A stretch of DNA of 64,000 bases from Lentzea cavernae (GTDB lineage: Bacteria; Actinomycetota; Actinomycetes; Mycobacteriales; Pseudonocardiaceae). Every line of letters starts with the position of its first letter. Positions within the stretch are counted from its first letter, which is position 1. The stretch lies in contig NZ_BNAR01000018.1 of the NCBI RefSeq assembly GCF_014653695.1, forward strand, positions 62,001-126,000. The letters run 5' to 3'. Positions 55,101-62,202 of the stretch are shown piece by piece. The notes below the pieces were generated by a model, which ran no database searches, had not been told where the DNA came from, and was given only the letters and a program-made list of their open reading frames with translations. The position numbers and the translations under genes are program-made.

Positions 55101-55441
55101 GAGACACGCTCCGGCCAGTGCCAGGTGCCGCTGGCGTGGTTGGTCTCGTCGTGCTTGCAGGCGTGCCGAGAGGATCCGGTCGGGTGCAGCACGGTGAGCG
55201 TGACGGCGTCGTCGTAGAACCACTGCTCGACGTGCCGGATGGGGCGGCCCTCGCTGCGGCTGAAGCTCTCGGCTTCGATCGTGGCGACCGCGATCCACGC
55301 GCCGGCCTCGGAAACTATCGCCGCGCGGCACTCTGATGGGAAGACCTGCGTGCCGTCCTCGCGGATGGGGGAGCCGTGGCTTACATAGTGGACGATGCGC
55401 CCGACACTGGGCCGCTGGACTACCGGATGCTGATCGGTCAT
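55097..55441 (-). CDS. conserved actinophage-type protein, 114 aa
   Basis: Core RPSVGRIVHYVSHGSPIRED, QVFPSECRAAIVSEAGAWIA and the end NHASGTWHWPERV match a family common in actinomycete phages and elements (from memory); it is probably a beta-barrel of unknown role. ATG 55441 overlaps the gene to its right. Confidence 0.75.
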   Translation of the reverse strand: MTDQHPVVQRPSVGRIVHYVSHGSPIREDGTQVFPSECRAAIVSEAGAWIAVATIEAESFSRSEGRPIRHVEQWFYDDAVTLTVLHPTGSSRHACKHDETNHASGTWHWPERVS

Positions 55442-55953
55442 GACGTGGCCGCCTGGACGAACGCGCGAACGCGGCGGTACTTCTCCTCTGTGTCGTGGCC
55501 GTCCCACGCGACCGGGTGCTGGGGCATGTGCCACGACACCTGTGCGTCCGGCAGTTCGATGTAGACGACTGGCCACTCAGGCTCGTTAGGGTCGATGCGG
55601 ATGCCCGCGTCGTAGCCGACATCACGCGCCAAGCCGGCGGCCTGCCACACCAGGCGATAGCGAACGTCGTAGTTCTGGTCGTGCTCTTCGATCTGCGCCA
55701 GCACACGCACAAGTTCCCTCTGTGCGATAACCGCAGGCCCGACAGCGCCGTCTCGCGACGTCAGCAACCGGTCCAGCGGTCCAGCGAGTGCCCGATCATC
55801 GGGTATCGAGTCGATGAGCTCGGCCGCGAAGACGCGATACATGTGCGCGACACTGTGCACGGGGGTTGGCAGGTGGCCGAACTCGAAGTCCCGTGCGAGC
55901 TCTTGGATCTGCGGGCTGCGACCCTCGGCGTTGATCACGACGCGGTCACCCAC
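55438..55953 (-). CDS. hypothetical protein, 171 aa
   Basis: Contains FEFGHLPTPVHSVAHMYRVF, RELVRVLAQIEEHDQNYDVR and YRLVWQAAGLARDVGYDAGI, then IDPNEPEWPVVYIELPDAQV and SWHMPQHPVAWDGHDTEEKY. This end resembles small actinophage proteins with conserved W-PVVYIELP...WH. GTG 55953 lies inside the end of the 31-aa frame. Confidence 0.75.
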   Translation of the reverse strand: MGDRVVINAEGRSPQIQELARDFEFGHLPTPVHSVAHMYRVFAAELIDSIPDDRALAGPLDRLLTSRDGAVGPAVIAQRELVRVLAQIEEHDQNYDVRYRLVWQAAGLARDVGYDAGIRIDPNEPEWPVVYIELPDAQVSWHMPQHPVAWDGHDTEEKYRRVRAFVQAATS

Positions 55954-56030
55954 TCGCAGCCCGGCATGATCTCTCGCGTGATGCAGCGGCGGTCGTGGTC
56001 GCGAACGAACACAGTCGGGATCTTCTTCAT
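55935..56030 (-). CDS. truncated RNA-ligase-type N-terminus, 31 aa
   Basis: Encodes MKKIPTVFVRDHDRRCITRE then IMPGCEWVTAS. This matches the start of actinophage DUF5565/RNA-ligase-like proteins (MxKIPTxFVRDx...PxCxWV, from memory), which normally continue for 200-300 residues; here the frame stops at once. It may be a remnant or a microprotein. It overlaps the homing endonuclease stop (ATGA), consistent with damage near an insertion. Confidence 0.55.
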   Translation of the reverse strand: MKKIPTVFVRDHDRRCITREIMPGCEWVTAS

Positions 56031-56683
56031 CGCCCTCTCATCTCTGCACGCTCGGCCTGGTACTTCGCGAACAGGCGCTCGCGCTCGGCCTTGACTTCTT
56101 CAGGCAGTCGAAGGCCACGGCCGCTGTAGGCCATGGTCATTTGCATTGAGATCAGCAGGTCGGCCAGCTCTGGCTTGATCACCAGGTGCGGGCGAACTGC
56201 GACAAGTAGCGCCGCCAAGCGCGGGCCCTCGCACGGCCACTGGTAGACCTGCAAGTGGTGCGCGCGCGGCTTCTGGGCAGGAACTGCGGTGCCGCCGAGG
56301 CGGACCTGCAGCCACGCAATGACCCGCAGTGAGGTGTTGGCGATTCGCAGGATGCACCTGAAGTGCAGGCCTCCTCGGCTGTCCTTCTTGCGGTAGATCA
56401 GCAGGCAGCCCTCGCCATCGATCAGGCCCGCGATATACGCCAGTTCCGCCGCAGACAACGCAGCAACGCTCGCATCCGGCTCCACCTCGGTGCGCGCTGG
56501 AAGTGACTGCCCGACGGTTTGCCCCACGCGGAGCGTGATGCCACGGGCGTCCAGAACGCGGCGCACGGTGGAGCCGCCGACGCCGAAACGAGTGGCAATC
56601 TGCCGTGCTGAGGCGCCCCCTGTGTAAGCCTCGACGACGGCGTCCTCGTGGGGTGCGAGGACAGATGCAGGCTTCTTGCGCAC
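56027..56683 (-). CDS. LAGLIDADG homing endonuclease with HTH, 218 aa
   Basis: Residues 8-45 are a helix-turn-helix (HEDAVVEAYTGGASARQIAT then VGGSTVRRVLDARGI). Residues 82-97 read LAYIAGLIDGEGCLLI, the LAGLIDADG helix with catalytic acidic residues, followed by HFRCILRIANTSLRVIAWLQ. One motif means it works as a dimer. Single-motif LAGLIDADG enzymes spread by cutting alleles lacking the insert. GTG 56683 start. Confidence 0.85.
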   Translation of the reverse strand: MRKKPASVLAPHEDAVVEAYTGGASARQIATRFGVGGSTVRRVLDARGITLRVGQTVGQSLPARTEVEPDASVAALSAAELAYIAGLIDGEGCLLIYRKKDSRGGLHFRCILRIANTSLRVIAWLQVRLGGTAVPAQKPRAHHLQVYQWPCEGPRLAALLVAVRPHLVIKPELADLLISMQMTMAYSGRGLRLPEEVKAERERLFAKYQAERAEMRGR

Positions 56684-56684
56684 G

Positions 56685-57182
56685 TCAGCTCTCCTCGCTG
56701 GGGTACACGTAGTTGTGGATCACGTGGTGTGTGGTGCCGAACGCCCGGTACTTCCGGCGCGCCTGCCGCCGGCGGTTGATCTGCCACCACGGGATGTTCT
56801 TGATCTGGTCGTCGATCCGGTTGAACTCCGAGATCACGAACGAGCTGACCGCGTAGCACTCCGACGACGTCGGCTGCCGGTGCCGCGTGCGGGCCGGGCC
56901 GACCTCGTCGTTGAGCGCGAGCTCCAGCAGCTCGTCCTGCATCGAGGCGAGGCGCCGCTGGACGACGGACCAGGCGACGCGGCACATGCAGCTGTGCGGG
57001 TGCCCCGGCATGCCGTGCTGGGGGTCACCGAGCGGGGCGGTGCAGCAGCGGTGCACGCCGTCGGTGAAGTAGGTGCAGCCGCCTGTCATCACGACAGGGC
57101 AGGAGAAGTCGTCGGCTGGCATGGCCTGGCCCTCGGCCGCGAGCGCCGCGGCGACGTGATCGTCGCGGGTCTCCTCGGGCAT
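56685..57182 (-). CDS. conserved Cys/His protein, 165 aa
   Basis: Has CTYFTDGVHRCCTAPLGDPQ, HSCMCRVAWSVVQRRLASMQ and helical DELLELALNDEV. The C-terminus (RAFGTTHHVIHNYVYPSEES) is aromatic/His rich. Probable zinc-binding protein of unknown role. ATG 57182 joins the preceding stop as TGATG. Confidence 0.7.
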   Translation of the reverse strand: MPEETRDDHVAAALAAEGQAMPADDFSCPVVMTGGCTYFTDGVHRCCTAPLGDPQHGMPGHPHSCMCRVAWSVVQRRLASMQDELLELALNDEVGPARTRHRQPTSSECYAVSSFVISEFNRIDDQIKNIPWWQINRRRQARRKYRAFGTTHHVIHNYVYPSEES

Positions 57183-57517
57183 CACGGCCGCCTGGTGGCG
57201 ATGTCGAGCAGGGCGCCGGTGAGCTTGTCGACGCGTCCCCGCTCGGCGTCGTAGTCCGCGCGGAGCTGCCGCGAGTTACTGGTGCCGCCGAAGTGCTGGA
57301 CGAGCGCGTCGCACAGAGCGCGGCCAGCGTCGACCGGGATCTGCAGGGGCGTAGGCATGAGGCTGGCCTCGTCGACCACCTGCAGCTCCAGGCCCATCGA
57401 GCCGATACCGATCGCGGCGTGGATCCGGCCGTCGACGATGCACCCGATGCTCAGACCGAGGGTCATCGCGATCGGGTTGTCCAGCACGCCCGCGCGCCAC
57501 GCGCCAGCTTCGAACAT
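57182..57517 (-). CDS. hypothetical protein, 111 aa
   Basis: Reads MFEAGAWRAGVLDNPIAMTL, GLSIGCIVDGRIHAAIGIGS, QIPVDAGRALCDALVQHFGG, RADYDAERGRVDKLTGALLD. Small alpha/beta protein with a helical end. AGGAGA precedes ATG 57517. Confidence 0.7.
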   Translation of the reverse strand: MFEAGAWRAGVLDNPIAMTLGLSIGCIVDGRIHAAIGIGSMGLELQVVDEASLMPTPLQIPVDAGRALCDALVQHFGGTSNSRQLRADYDAERGRVDKLTGALLDIATRRP

Positions 57518-57526
57518 CAGGGTCTC

Positions 57527-57754
57527 CTAGTGGGGTTCTGAATCGAGTACGGCCTGCGAAGACTCGGCACTCTGGCGAGCCTGGTTCTGGACGATCAGGC
57601 CCTTCTCCGAGAACCAGGCCTTGCACAGGCAGCGGTGTAGGTCGTCGTGTGCCGGGAGGTCGGTGCACCAGTGCCGGCCGTCGACCGACGTGGGGCACTC
57701 GGCGACCATCGGCTCGGCGCTAGCGGTGCACAGGGCGGAGAACCACATGGCCAC
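57527..57754 (-). CDS. Cys/His small protein, 75 aa
   Basis: Contains MWFSALCTASAEPMVAECPT, RHWCTDLPAHDDLHRCLCKA, a probable zinc site, and a helical end. GTG 57754 follows GAGGGGG. Unknown function. Confidence 0.65.
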   Translation of the reverse strand: MAMWFSALCTASAEPMVAECPTSVDGRHWCTDLPAHDDLHRCLCKAWFSEKGLIVQNQARQSAESSQAVLDSEPH

Positions 57755-57764
57755 GGCCGCCCCC

Positions 57765-58004
57765 TCAGCACGCGCTGATGTGGACGAAGGGGCTGAGGCC
57801 TCTCGTGTGCGGGGCGAGGGTCATGGACAGCCGGATGTCGGCCATGAGCAGGGCCCGGACCCGGTACGCACAGAAGCCGCAGACCGGGCCTTCGGAGAGC
57901 AGCCACAACCGGCTGTAGCAGTCGCGTGTCCGGCACAGCTGCTCGCCGGACTCCAGCGCGTCAATCCGGCGGAGCAGGGCGGGGAGCTTCGCGTAGGCGT
58001 TCAC
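57765..58004 (-). CDS. zinc-binding hypothetical protein, 79 aa
   Basis: Reads MNAYAKLPALLRRIDALESG, LCRTRDCYSRLWLLSEGPVC, GFCAYRVRALLMADIRLSM. Four Cys in two pairs suggest a ribbon. GTG 58004 overlaps the preceding stop by GTGA. Confidence 0.7.
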   Translation of the reverse strand: MNAYAKLPALLRRIDALESGEQLCRTRDCYSRLWLLSEGPVCGFCAYRVRALLMADIRLSMTLAPHTRGLSPFVHISAC

Positions 58005-58258
58005 GGCGCGAGGTCCACAGAGATCGGCGGCATCCCGCCGTAGAACGACATCCACACGCACTCGCCCGCGGCAAGGCGCTCCAGGTCACCGGACTCAAGG
58101 ACGCACCGCACCGACAGCCGCTGCCACCCGGTCGACGACCGATCGACCAGCGCCTCGACGGATGGGATGTCGCCGGCCAGGTCACCGTCAGGGGCTGAGA
58201 CGACGATTCGCGTTGCGCCGGGCCATACCGCTCCGTCCGGGATCGGCGCGGGCCTCAC
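58001..58258 (-). CDS. hypothetical protein, 85 aa
   Basis: Short beta-rich protein: GATRIVVSAPDGDLAGDIPS, DRSSTGWQRLSVRCVLESGD, VWMSFYGGMPPISVDLAP. GTG 58258 overlaps the preceding stop. Unknown. Confidence 0.65.
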   Translation of the reverse strand: MRPAPIPDGAVWPGATRIVVSAPDGDLAGDIPSVEALVDRSSTGWQRLSVRCVLESGDLERLAAGECVWMSFYGGMPPISVDLAP

Positions 58259-58554
58259 GACGCCACCTCAAGCGGCGTGTAGGCCAGGCCACAGCGGCAC
58301 TTGTGCGTTCGCGACGTGTGCCCGTGATCGCTCGCGCAGTGGTGGACGTGGTGCTGGAACCTCCCGAACGGCAGGACCACCGGCAGCCGCAGCCCGCACC
58401 GCTCCTGCACTCGGCAGAAGGCAAGCACCACGAAGACGACGGCCCACACCGCGGCGTTCAGCAGGTCTTCCCAGCCATCGGCAACCACGAGGTACCGCAC
58501 CGAGTTGCCGAACGCCATGAGAAGCGCGATCACGCGCCACTGCGCCCCGGTCAC
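58255..58554 (-). CDS. membrane protein with zinc-ribbon-like end, 99 aa
   Basis: Residues 7-50 hold two hydrophobic helices (WRVIALLMAFGNSVRYLVVA and VWAVVFVVLAF). The end has FGRFQHHVHHCASDHGHTSR, THKCRCGLAYTPLE, rich in His and Cys. Possibly a membrane-linked metal protein. GTG 58554 overlaps the microprotein stop. Confidence 0.7.
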   Translation of the reverse strand: MTGAQWRVIALLMAFGNSVRYLVVADGWEDLLNAAVWAVVFVVLAFCRVQERCGLRLPVVLPFGRFQHHVHHCASDHGHTSRTHKCRCGLAYTPLEVAS

Positions 58555-58628
58555 GCGCGCGCCTCGAAGACCGCGCGGCCGCAGCAGGTCGGGTTTCGGT
58601 CGGGGTCTCCGATGCTGCTGCAGTTCAT
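58551..58628 (-). CDS. cysteine microprotein heading the operon, 25 aa
   Basis: Encodes MNCSSIGDPDRNPTCCGRAV then FEARA. ATG 58628 is preceded by GGAG and its stop overlaps the next GTG. First frame after the operator at 58698-58726, so it opens the operon that runs to the terminase. Very short, thus tentative. Confidence 0.5.
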   Translation of the reverse strand: MNCSSIGDPDRNPTCCGRAVFEARA

Positions 58629-58697
58629 GCCCACCACTCCGGTGCCTACGGGGGACACCAGGCGGCGGCGTCCACTGTGGTGACTGTAAGTCAGAAC

Positions 58698-58726
58698 GTC
58701 CGGTTTTGGCGACATTCAAACCGGAC
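58698..58726. promoter_or_regulatory. 29-bp inverted repeat, operator-like copy 3
   Basis: GTCCGGTTTT, 9-bp spacer, CAAACCGGAC, in the 194-base gap between two leftward operons and 70 bases before the first gene of the left one. The rest of this gap holds the terminator at 58730-58766 and G-rich spacer. Probably regulates the 58.6-44.3 kb operon. Confidence 0.7.
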
Positions 58727-58729
58727 GAG

Positions 58730-58766
58730 GCGGCCCCGCGCCTCGGGGGACGAAGCGCGGGGCCGC
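58730..58766 (-). terminator. hairpin terminator of the 63.6-58.9 kb operon
   Basis: GCGGCCCCGCGC and GCGCGGGGCCGC form a perfect 12-bp stem with a 13-base loop, just before the operator of the next operon. Confidence 0.7.
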
Positions 58767-58822
58767 TGGGGGGAAGTGTCAGCCTCGGGGGGCGTGGGCC
58801 GACGGGTTCGAGACTAGCGCGG

Positions 58823-58957
58823 TCAGAACGGCCAGGTGGCGTTCTTGCCTGCTTCGAGCAGGGGAATCATCTGCAAGGCCTGGTCGGTGTGGCCGCCGAA
58901 GGTGTGGCGGTTGGCTCTGCCGGAGCGTAAGCGTCCTGTTAAGGCGAATGAAAAGCG
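58823..58957 (-). pseudogene. orphan coding-like fragment without a start
   Basis: The frame reads LTGRLRSGRANRHTFGGHTD then QALQMIPLLEAGKNATWPF before TGA, and looks protein-like, but no usable start codon precedes it apart from one giving 15 residues. It follows, in another frame, the stop of the 58939-59166 gene, so a frameshift may have split one gene, or it is a remnant or chance. Confidence 0.25.
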
Positions 58958-59166
58958 GACATCGAGGCCTGGTGGTGGTCCGGGCTCTTCAGTGCGTCGG
59001 GCGCGTCGCGGAGTTCGTCGCCGGCCAGGTCGACGTTGGTCCACTTCGGGTCGGGCAGCGTGAACCAGCGCATGTCGCGGGCGAGGTGCACGCGGCTGTC
59101 GTGGACGCGAAGCCAGCAGGGTTCGCCGTCGAGGCGTTGAGCGGTGCACACCAGAGCGTTCGTCAC
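58939..59166 (-). CDS. hypothetical protein, 75 aa
   Basis: Starts MTNALVCTAQRLDGEPCWLR, VHDSRVHLARDMRWFTLPDP, with C...C...H...H spacing that could be a zinc site. GTG 59166 follows GAGGAGG by 11 bases. The end (DHHQASMSAFHSP) may be frameshifted relative to the orphan fragment beyond it. Confidence 0.65.
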   Translation of the reverse strand: MTNALVCTAQRLDGEPCWLRVHDSRVHLARDMRWFTLPDPKWTNVDLAGDELRDAPDALKSPDHHQASMSAFHSP

Positions 59167-59180
59167 GGGGCCTGGCCTCC

Positions 59181-59711
59181 TCAGTCGATGATCAGCGGCT
59201 TATCGCTCAACGTTCCCGCAAGGACGTCGTCGAGCAGGCCGGCCAGGTTCGCGGGCAGGACCTTGTCCGCGCACTTGTGAAGGTCGGCGGCCGTCCACCA
59301 GCGGCGCTCGATCACGCCGGCCTTCTCGTTCTCGGTCGGCTGGAGCGCAACGGTCGGCGCCGCGTCGGCTACGCGGGCGAGGAACACGAGGTCGATGCGG
59401 TGGTGGTCGCGGCCCATGTAGTGGAAGCGGGACTCCCGCGTCCACAGGTGGCGGTCGACGCGGGGGAGGACGATGCCGGTCTCCTCGGCGACCTCGCGGC
59501 ACGCGGCGTCCGTGGGCTTCTCATCGGGCTCGACGCCACCGCCGGGCAGCTCCCACCAGTGATGGTCGGCGTCCTGCGGGTCGCGGGCGTGCACGAGCAG
59601 CACGCGGTCCTCGGCGTTGAGCAACAGCACACGTGCACCGAGGCGCGGAGCATCGAGCTGCTCGGTGGCTTCGATGGCGGCGAGGATCCGCTGCGGCAGG
59701 TCAGGCGTCAT
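59181..59711 (-). CDS. Nudix hydrolase, 176 aa
   Basis: Contains WELPGGGVEPDEKP then TDAACREVAEETGI, the Nudix box (G-x5-E-x7-R-E-V-x-E-E-x-G) at residues 57-79, within the beta fold (RVLLLNAEDRVLLVHARDP). Nudix enzymes remove nucleoside diphosphates from substrates such as NADH, oxidised dNTPs or capped RNA; specificity is not readable here. ATG 59711 overlaps its right neighbour. Confidence 0.9.
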   Translation of the reverse strand: MTPDLPQRILAAIEATEQLDAPRLGARVLLLNAEDRVLLVHARDPQDADHHWWELPGGGVEPDEKPTDAACREVAEETGIVLPRVDRHLWTRESRFHYMGRDHHRIDLVFLARVADAAPTVALQPTENEKAGVIERRWWTAADLHKCADKVLPANLAGLLDDVLAGTLSDKPLIID

Positions 59712-60057
59712 GGCTGGCGGGCTTCGCGTAGCCGACGTGGTAGTAGGCGATGGTGCCGACGTCAGGGCCGAGCGAGGCGTGGCCCTCGGTCACGTCGTTG
59801 GCGGCGATGAGTTCGAGGCCTTGCTCGGCGCATCTGGCTGCGAGCTTGTTCTGCAGCGTGGCGCGGATGAAGCTGCGGTACCAGTCAGGCATGACGAAGT
59901 CCGAGGTGCGTGGAGGTCGGGCCACCAGTTGCGCCTGGACTCGCCGGGTTCCTTCTGGCGCCGTGTCCGTAACGGGGGCGGAGACGGGGTCCATGGTGGC
60001 GTAGGCGTGGTCCTCGGGGCCGAGGAGGCACTGGGCGATCTGCTCGTTGGTCATCAT
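59701..60057 (-). CDS. hypothetical protein, 118 aa
   Basis: Reads MMTNEQIAQCLLGPEDHAYA, VTDTAPEGTRRVQAQLVARP, FVMPDWYRSFIRATLQNKLA, GTIAYYHVGYAKP. Probably alpha/beta; no family recognised. Overlaps Nudix start by 11 bases. Confidence 0.65.
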   Translation of the reverse strand: MMTNEQIAQCLLGPEDHAYATMDPVSAPVTDTAPEGTRRVQAQLVARPPRTSDFVMPDWYRSFIRATLQNKLAARCAEQGLELIAANDVTEGHASLGPDVGTIAYYHVGYAKPASHDA

Positions 60058-60518
60058 CGGGGTGTACCGCCTTCGGGGCGTTGACGGGAGGGGTTTCCTG
60101 TTGCCAAGTCGCTGGCGTGGATGCCTGGCCACCGGGGCGTAGTCGCCGACAACTCTTCGATGTGTGGGGTCTGGTGGTCGAGGCCTGGTGCATGGGGTCG
60201 GGTGCGGACGGCGTCGCGGGTGCCGGTGTCTTGGCGCCACTGGTGGTTGCATTCGCGGCACTCGCGGGGGAGGAGGCGGGCGCGTTCGATGCCCGGCTCG
60301 ATGTGCCAGGGGAGGTGGGTGACTGGCTTCGGGTTGCCGGGCTCCATCAACGTTGCCGTGGGGATCTCGTGGAGAACGGCGACGTCTACGGTGCGGCCGG
60401 TGGGCTGGTGTTCGAAGTCGCCAAGGTGGTGCCATCGCTCAGACCCGCAGGCGGGGCATCGTGGCCAGTCGATGACGGGCTCGAGATCGCCGAGCTGGCT
60501 GACGTTGGGCGTGGTCAT
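60054..60518 (-). CDS. zinc-ribbon protein, 154 aa
   Basis: CPACGSERWHHLGDFE near residue 21 and PRECRECNHQWR near 84 form a zinc ribbon pair. The C-terminal 50 residues are low complexity and His/Pro-rich. May bind DNA or act in regulation. Starts at ATG 60518, overlapping its right neighbour. Confidence 0.7.
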   Translation of the reverse strand: MTTPNVSQLGDLEPVIDWPRCPACGSERWHHLGDFEHQPTGRTVDVAVLHEIPTATLMEPGNPKPVTHLPWHIEPGIERARLLPRECRECNHQWRQDTGTRDAVRTRPHAPGLDHQTPHIEELSATTPRWPGIHASDLATGNPSRQRPEGGTPR

Positions 60519-60862
60519 GGCAGCCAGTCGACTTGGATTTTGGGCAGATCGAGCTTGGCCAGGCGTTGCAGCTGCTCGTCGCGGGCGCGGAGCCGGGCGA
60601 GTGCTTCGTGGGAGTCCGGGACCGGGTAGGAGTGCGGGGCTTCGCCGTACAGCACCCGGTAGGCCACACGATCACGGGTGACTTCGTCGACGCCCTCTGC
60701 AGCGAGCGCCGCGTCGGTGGCGGTGAGCATCTTGCGGATCATCTCGACGCTGGCGCGGAACGTCGGGTCGTTGTTGAACGCGTTGCGGTCGACGGTGCCG
60801 CCGGCGGCGTAGCGCTGGTGCACGCGGTGCGTGAGGTCGGCGTAGCGGTCAGGTGTGGTCAC
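60515..60862 (-). CDS. hypothetical helical protein, 115 aa
   Basis: Reads RYADLTHRVHQRYAAGGTVD, VEMIRKMLTATDAALAAEGV, HEALARLRARDEQLQRLAKL. Mostly helical with a coiled-coil end. GTG 60862 overlaps the preceding stop. Confidence 0.7.
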   Translation of the reverse strand: MTTPDRYADLTHRVHQRYAAGGTVDRNAFNNDPTFRASVEMIRKMLTATDAALAAEGVDEVTRDRVAYRVLYGEAPHSYPVPDSHEALARLRARDEQLQRLAKLDLPKIQVDWLP

Positions 60863-61224
60863 GTCGGCTGCTCCTCGATCTCCGTCCAGTCCTCCAGCAC
60901 GACGACCGTGCGGCGGTAGAGCTTGCCGCCGTTCCGCTGCTCGTCGCGGATCCACTCGGGCACCGGGTAGATGCGCTCGATGTCCGGGTGCGGGTTGCGG
61001 ACCAGCATGCTTCCGCCGGCGTAGCGCTGGGCGTGCTCGACCATCTCCTGGCCGTTCACGTGGGCAGCCTCGGCGAGTTGCTCGTCGGTTGCGCCAGCCT
61101 CCTTCGCCCTCGACAGGGCGAGATCACGGTTGCCGCAGAGGACCCCCACGCGCTGGGCGGCGTCCGCTACCTGCTTGGCTAGGTAGCGGGCGATCTCGAG
61201 CCTTCTCGACACTAGGTCATCCAC
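60859..61224 (-). CDS. hypothetical helical protein, 121 aa
   Basis: Contains VSRRLEIARYLAKQVADAAQ, ATDEQLAEAAHVNGQEMVEH and RIYPVPEWIRDEQRNGGKLY. The AKEAGATDEQLAEAA segment is helix-turn-helix-like. GTG 61224, start overlaps the preceding stop by 8 bases. Confidence 0.7.
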   Translation of the reverse strand: MDDLVSRRLEIARYLAKQVADAAQRVGVLCGNRDLALSRAKEAGATDEQLAEAAHVNGQEMVEHAQRYAGGSMLVRNPHPDIERIYPVPEWIRDEQRNGGKLYRRTVVVLEDWTEIEEQPT

Positions 61225-61663
61225 TGCGCCACTCCTCTCGGAAGCCGGGGCGGTGCTGGTAGGCCAGGCCGAGCTGGCGGATCACAGCCTCGGCGAGGTG
61301 GTCGGCTGTGAAGTCGTCGGAGAAGTGAACGTCGCGGACACGCACGCACTCGTTGAGGATCGCCTCGTGTGCGTCGCACTGAGCCAGCACAGCCACAGGA
61401 TCATGGAGGGCGATGTGCTCGCCTGCGTGGTTCAGATGGCCTCCCCATGGTGCAACCGCCACCAGCCCGGACCTCGCCGTGCCCGCACACACAGAGCCGT
61501 CGGCGTCCCGGTATTTCCACCGCGAGGCCCACTCGATGGGGTCGTGCACCACGGCGTTGAACGTCGGCCTGGCGTGCATCTCATGCACGGACTGCGCCGC
61601 CTTGGTCGCTGCCGTGCGTGTCTCGGCGATCTGCTGGCGCAGCCACTCGACGAGGTCATCCAC
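61217..61663 (-). CDS. DUF6221-family protein, 148 aa
   Basis: Begins MDDLVEWLRQQIAETRTAAT and ends LGLAYQHRPGFREEWR, with HIALHDPVAVLAQCDAHEAI (in two overlapping blocks) in the middle: the pattern of DUF6221, a family of actinophages and actinomycetes with no known role. AGGAGGG precedes GTG 61663. Confidence 0.85.
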   Translation of the reverse strand: MDDLVEWLRQQIAETRTAATKAAQSVHEMHARPTFNAVVHDPIEWASRWKYRDADGSVCAGTARSGLVAVAPWGGHLNHAGEHIALHDPVAVLAQCDAHEAILNECVRVRDVHFSDDFTADHLAEAVIRQLGLAYQHRPGFREEWRSG

Positions 61664-61919
61664 GGCGACCCTCCTGCTCTCGCGCGGCTCGGATGGCTGC
61701 CTCGCGCCAGGAGGCGCCCAGAGCGCGGGCATCCTCACCGAGGGCGTGCACGACCGGTGCCAGTGCTGCTGCGTAGTTCTGGATGATGACCTCCACGGCA
61801 GCGTGCACCGATGCGGCCGATGGCATCGGGTTGGCGTCGAGGATCTTGCGCATGCCCTCGCCGGTCGTCTCCAGGGCTCGGCGTCCCTGCTCGGACGCGT
61901 GCCTCATCACCTCATCCAC
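61656..61919 (-). CDS. hypothetical helical protein, 87 aa
   Basis: Reads MDEVMRHASEQGRRALETTG, AASVHAAVEVIIQNYAAALA, EDARALGASWREAAIRAARE. AAGGAG precedes GTG 61919. No family recognised. Confidence 0.7.
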   Translation of the reverse strand: MDEVMRHASEQGRRALETTGEGMRKILDANPMPSAASVHAAVEVIIQNYAAALAPVVHALGEDARALGASWREAAIRAAREQEGRRG

Positions 61920-62202
61920 GGTCGAACTCCTTCCATGCTTCGCCGTCGTGCCGTCGATCGCGGACAAGCGCCTCTTCCCAGGTCACCGCGAACTGGAAGT
62001 AAGCCTGACGGGCGTTGCCAGCGTCGACATGGTCGACGATCTCGGCGACGCGTTGCTTCAACCGCTCCAGGGCGGCCAGCTCAAGCTCGACGAACCACTC
62101 AATGACCTCGTCCTTGGTTGCGTCCCACAAGGCGATGGTGTCGGTGTTCGAGTTGAGCACGGCGAACTTGCCGTCCGGCTGCTTGATGATCTGGTTACCC
62201 AC
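61912..62202 (-). CDS. hypothetical protein, 96 aa
   Basis: Starts MGNQIIKQPDGKFAVLNSNT then WDATKDEVIEWFVELELAAL, ERLKQRVAEIVDHVDAGNAR. The first part is beta-like, the second helical; similar proteins occur in Streptomyces phages (from memory). GAGGAGAC precedes GTG 62202. Confidence 0.75.
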   Translation of the reverse strand: MGNQIIKQPDGKFAVLNSNTDTIALWDATKDEVIEWFVELELAALERLKQRVAEIVDHVDAGNARQAYFQFAVTWEEALVRDRRHDGEAWKEFDRG

